Made by a program: the position numbers and the translations under genes. This document shows, piece by piece, positions 53,403 to 55,986 of a DNA stretch of 55,986 bases (within the stretch, counting starts at the first letter, position 1; each line of letters begins with the position of its first letter). The notes below the pieces were generated by a model that saw nothing but the letters and a program-made list of their open reading frames with translations, did not search any database and had not been told where the DNA came from. Source of the stretch: an uncultured Prochlorococcus sp. (GTDB lineage: Bacteria > Cyanobacteriota > Cyanobacteriia > PCC-6307 > Cyanobiaceae); contig CACNWD010000005.1 of NCBI GenBank assembly GCA_902624085.1, forward strand, positions 1 through 55,986, given 5' to 3'.

Positions 53403-53632
53403 TAGAAAATAATAAAATTAAGGAGTGCTACTTGCAAAAGTATTTGATAAATTTTGAAATTATTTAGGTATAGATTAAGAATACAACCTAAAACGACCTA
53501 TACGGCTAATTTTTAGTCTTATGCAATAGAAAAGAAGGAAAAAATATATTAAATTTAAAAACTTAATTTTTTGAGGCATCAAGTCTTGTAGAATAAAAAT
53601 GGCTTAAAATTAAAAAGTTTTTAGCCATATAA
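53403..53632. other. 230-bp spacer before the tRNA-Leu gene
   Basis: No protein gene is visible. It must contain the accC promoter (leftward) and the tRNA promoter (rightward). A TTGAGG (53571-53576) and several TAGAAT/TAAAAT boxes occur, but I find no pair with standard 15-19 bp spacing. The hairpin at 53599-53628 is described separately. Confidence 0.4.
53599..53628. other. Hairpin immediately upstream of the tRNA
   Basis: ATGGCT (53599-53604) and AGCCAT (53623-53628) pair perfectly, extended inward by A/T pairs with one mismatch, giving an ~11-bp stem. It ends 4 bases before the tRNA. On the leftward strand the second arm is followed by TTTTTATT, as in a terminator; no leftward gene ends here, so a terminator would act on unannotated or antisense transcription. 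Confidence 0.4.
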
Positions 53633-53714
53633 GCGGATGTGGCGGAATTGGTAGACGCGCACGTCTAAGGAGCGTGTGGCTTAGGCCTTGCGAGTTCAAG
53701 TCTCGCCGTCCGCA
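53633..53714 (+). tRNA. tRNA-Leu, anticodon AAG
   Basis: The 82-base sequence folds as a class II tRNA. The 7-bp acceptor stem pairs GCGGATG with CGTCCGC (one G-T pair) and the discriminator is A. D-arm GCG/CGC with GG in the loop, a 5-bp anticodon stem (CACGT/GCGTG, one G-T pair) and a 13-base variable arm follow, then a T-stem GCGAG/CTCGC with loop TTCAAGT. The anticodon loop is CTAAGGA, giving anticodon AAG (decodes CUU, and CUC if A34 is converted to inosine). The 3' CCA is not encoded. The next gene starts 15 bases downstream. Confidence 0.92.
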
Positions 53715-53729
53715 TATTATTAATTAATT

Positions 53730-55004
53730 ATGAACACTGCAATTTCAAATGAATCAGCTGCAGTTGTAATAGTTTCTAATGGACCCGGAGAATTGGCAAC
53801 TTGGGTAAAACCAATTCTAGATTACCTAATTAAGCAAAAATCTCAATCCATAAATTTAAATGTCCCGAACTATAAATTAATCTTAAGCTTGGTACCATGT
53901 CCAAATGCTACTGGAAAAGAATTTACAGTCGCTAATGATTGGGAGTTATTAGATTTAATAATACCAGCAAAAAATTTCCTAAAATTACTTTTAAAACCAT
54001 CATTATTTGGATCATGGCCAAGAAATGGAGTTGTTGTATTTCTTGGAGGGGATCAATTCTGGAATGTATTATTAGCGAAAAGATTAGGTTATAAAAGCAT
54101 AACTTATGCAGAATGGATTGCAAGATGGCCTAGATGGAATCTCCATATTGCAGCTATGAACGAAGAGGTTAAAAATATAATTCCAAAAAAATTCAAAAAA
54201 AAATGTCAAGTCATTGGGGACTTAATGGCAGATGTTAAAAATAATTTATCACCAATAAATGAAATAAATAATAAGAAATGGATCGCTATTTTACCAGGCT
54301 CCAAAAAAGCTAAATTATCAATCGGTATACCCTTTTTCCTTGAAGTAGCTGACCGTATCAAAGAATGTGAAGATAACATAAATCTAATGATTCCTATTGC
54401 TCCCACGACTGAATTAGAAGATTTTATTTTTTTTCAAAGTGCTAAAAATCCAATCACTAAATATTACTCCTCTAATATTAAATCCATAAAAAAAATTGAA
54501 AATTCTATTTTTAATTATGTTCTAGAAACTTGTAAAAATACAAAAATCTTCATTCTGCAGCAAAATTCAAATTACAATATTTTGAGCCAATGTAAACTCG
54601 CTCTTACAACAGTAGGAGCTAATACTGCTGAATTAGCTGCAATAAATCTTCCTATGATTGTTGTTTTACCTACGCAACATCTAAATGCTATGAATGCATG
54701 GGATGGTATTTTTGGAATTATAGGAAGAATTAAGTTACTTAACAGAATACAAACTTTTATAATTAAAAGATGGTATTTAAAAAATAATAAATTCTTTGCT
54801 TGGCCAAATATAAAAGCAAATAAACAAATTATTCCAGAAAGAGTTGGCATTATTACCCCAAAAGAGATTTCAGATGAAGCTATTTATTTATTAAATGAAA
54901 AGGATTTATTATTAGAACAAAAACTTAATTTATTAAAAACGAGAGGGAAAAAGGGAGCTGTAAAAAAATTATCTAATTTAATTTTAGAAACCATAGCAAA
55001 TTAA
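53730..55004 (+). CDS. LpxB-like glycosyltransferase
   Basis: A 424-residue GT-B fold protein related to lipid-A-disaccharide synthase. IVSNGPGELATWVKPI opens it; GDLMADVKNN and ILPGSKKAK (LpxB's LLPGSR loop) are in the middle; and LALTTVGANTAELAAINLPMIVVLPTQHLNAM, read in parts, resembles LpxB's SGTATLEALL donor site. The acceptor is unknown; a role in lipid-A-like or cell-surface glycolipid synthesis is a family-based guess. It begins 15 nt after tRNA-Leu and converges 3 nt from the PRC-barrel gene. Confidence 0.75.
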   Translation: MNTAISNESAAVVIVSNGPGELATWVKPILDYLIKQKSQSINLNVPNYKLILSLVPCPNATGKEFTVANDWELLDLIIPAKNFLKLLLKPSLFGSWPRNGVVVFLGGDQFWNVLLAKRLGYKSITYAEWIARWPRWNLHIAAMNEEVKNIIPKKFKKKCQVIGDLMADVKNNLSPINEINNKKWIAILPGSKKAKLSIGIPFFLEVADRIKECEDNINLMIPIAPTTELEDFIFFQSAKNPITKYYSSNIKSIKKIENSIFNYVLETCKNTKIFILQQNSNYNILSQCKLALTTVGANTAELAAINLPMIVVLPTQHLNAMNAWDGIFGIIGRIKLLNRIQTFIIKRWYLKNNKFFAWPNIKANKQIIPERVGIITPKEISDEAIYLLNEKDLLLEQKLNLLKTRGKKGAVKKLSNLILETIAN

Positions 55005-55007
55005 TCT

Positions 55008-55986
55008 TTACCAAGGGTCATCTATATCATTTAGGTTTAAAGCTTGATTCTCAATTGATGATTTTTCCTTTGTATCGATAGGTTCAATATCTAAGGGATC
55101 TTGAACTTGTTCAATTGCTCTTTTTGAAGCTGGTTTTCTTAAACTAATTCTTTTTTTATTTGTTTGATCTGAATTATTAATCATATCGCTAGCCTTAGAT
55201 TCTCTCTCTTTTTTGCTTTCATTAAGATAATCATCATTCTCTAAGTAAAGTCTCTTTTTGCCTTGAGTATTATCTTGAGAATTATCAACTTCAACATATT
55301 CCATTTCATCCTCATAGCTTTCTTCATAGTTGTATTCATTTTCTTGAGATTCCTCTAAAAGATAATTATCTTTATCTGTTTCTGAACCAGAGATCAGTTG
55401 ATTCTCTACTGGGACTAAATTTGATGAATACTTACTATACTCTCTACTATCCCAAGAAGATCCTCCTACCCCAAGCTTTTCCAGGAATCCACTACTTAAT
55501 TGATTTAATTTCTCTTCAGCCCCTTCATAGACTATTATTCTATCCGTTCCACTACTAACAATTTCATCCACAGGTATTTCCCACGTACTTAAAACACCTT
55601 CTCCTAATAAAGGAACGCCAATAGCTCCCATTACTAATGAAATAAGTTCTCCAGTTTCAATATCAAATGAAAACCCTAGAACCCTCCCAAGTAGTTCACC
55701 TGATTCTGTTATGACTTGGCAATTGATAACCTTGCTATATCTTTCAGGCGTAAATTTGTCGTTTAAAGAATCGAGAGAGTCCACAAGTATTACATCTCCG
55801 ACTTGCTTTATGCTCTCCAGAGGCATCCATTTAGGCAATCCGGGTAGAAACCTTGTTAAAGGATTATCTCTTAAACCAAGAGCAACAACCTCTCTCCTAT
55901 CAATGTCTACCACCACTTCTCCTACAACTCCAAGTCTTCTTCCAGTATCAGTAGTTATAACCTGAGTTCCCATTAATTCAGAACGG
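55008..55986 (-). CDS. PRC-barrel protein, 5' end outside the window
   Basis: Leftward gene whose frame stays open through the right edge (residues R-S-E-L precede the Met at 55971-55973), so the true start is outside; GTQVITTDTGRRLGVVGEVVVDIDRREVVALGL is the first PRC barrel when read in pieces. A second barrel follows (residues ~85-150: VITESGELLGRVLGFSFDIETGELISL). The last ~140 residues are polar, strongly acidic and probably disordered (many E, D, N, S, Y). PRC barrels mediate protein docking, including in photosynthetic membranes. The exact role is unknown. Confidence 0.85.
   Translation of the reverse strand, partial: RSELMGTQVITTDTGRRLGVVGEVVVDIDRREVVALGLRDNPLTRFLPGLPKWMPLESIKQVGDVILVDSLDSLNDKFTPERYSKVINCQVITESGELLGRVLGFSFDIETGELISLVMGAIGVPLLGEGVLSTWEIPVDEIVSSGTDRIIVYEGAEEKLNQLSSGFLEKLGVGGSSWDSREYSKYSSNLVPVENQLISGSETDKDNYLLEESQENEYNYEESYEDEMEYVEVDNSQDNTQGKKRLYLENDDYLNESKKERESKASDMINNSDQTNKKRISLRKPASKRAIEQVQDPLDIEPIDTKEKSSIENQALNLNDIDDPW

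Noticed and set aside
1-55986. CRISPR arrays, insertion sequences, integrases, att sites
   Set aside because: I read the spacers and gene set and saw no regularly spaced repeats, transposase-like genes or tRNA-adjacent integrase.

Overview
The window is strongly AT-rich, has very short intergenic gaps and carries only ordinary chromosomal genes. Its gene set is that of an oxygenic cyanobacterium: zeta-carotene desaturase, PsbX, NdhO, a Crr7-like protein, Ycf66, Ycf19/YggT, a probable PetL, two high-light-inducible proteins and many proteins known mainly from cyanobacteria. Compact genes, low GC, hli genes and a tandem 6-pyruvoyltetrahydropterin-synthase-like protein point to a high-light-adapted marine Prochlorococcus. 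This is a judgement from gene content and composition; no search was run. I see no rRNA, CRISPR array, insertion sequence, integrase or phage gene.

Layout. 1-9.4 kb: the end of a J-domain protein, ndhO, a TIGR01777 epimerase, an LpxB-related glycosyltransferase, a TPR protein and a SufA/IscA carrier; then crtQ with an SRPBCC partner, and a leftward DUF751-rbfA-hemD run. 9.4-16.8 kb: aroK, a pterin-type operon (tandem PTPS plus a RibD-C reductase), a DUF482 acyltransferase, DUF4346, a tiny probable petL, a VKOR-thioredoxin fusion, nadB and DUF3120. 17-24.2 kb: a PDZ/radical-SAM protein, TolC, an inositol-monophosphatase-like protein, YihY, an hli gene and HtrA. 24.2-27.4 kb: an ABC-F ATPase and a cluster of very small genes (a CX3C miniprotein, a small membrane protein, a Nif11-like leader-type protein, a basic protein, a ribbon-helix-helix regulator). 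27.4-33.4 kb: a leftward SLC13-KtrB-KtrA ion-transport operon, a type II NADH dehydrogenase and cysH. 33.4-39.5 kb: coaX, bcp, a phosphopantetheinyl transferase, rarA, pgm and DUF4912. 40-45 kb: the sufBCDS operon. 45-56 kb: an S9 peptidase, def, a HIT protein, an SbmA-like ABC exporter, a second hli gene, ycf66, psbX, yggT, accC, tRNA-Leu(AAG), an LpxB-like glycosyltransferase and a PRC-barrel protein that runs off the right edge.

Shared functions. Several genes serve photosynthetic electron flow (NdhO, Crr7, NDH-2, PsbX, PetL) and photoprotection (CrtQ, hli). Iron-sulfur assembly (SufA, SufBCDS) would supply the many Fe-S proteins. Thiol and redox handling includes VKOR-Trx, CysH and Bcp. 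Cofactor and core metabolism includes HemD, CoaX, NadB, AroK and AccC.

The structural highlights are regulatory and architectural rather than a mobile system: all convergent gene ends overlap or abut, one divergent pair shares bases of its start codons, a 22-bp-period direct repeat lies at the crtQ promoter, and a perfect inverted repeat spans the -10 boxes of the ribbon-helix-helix regulator and its divergent neighbour.
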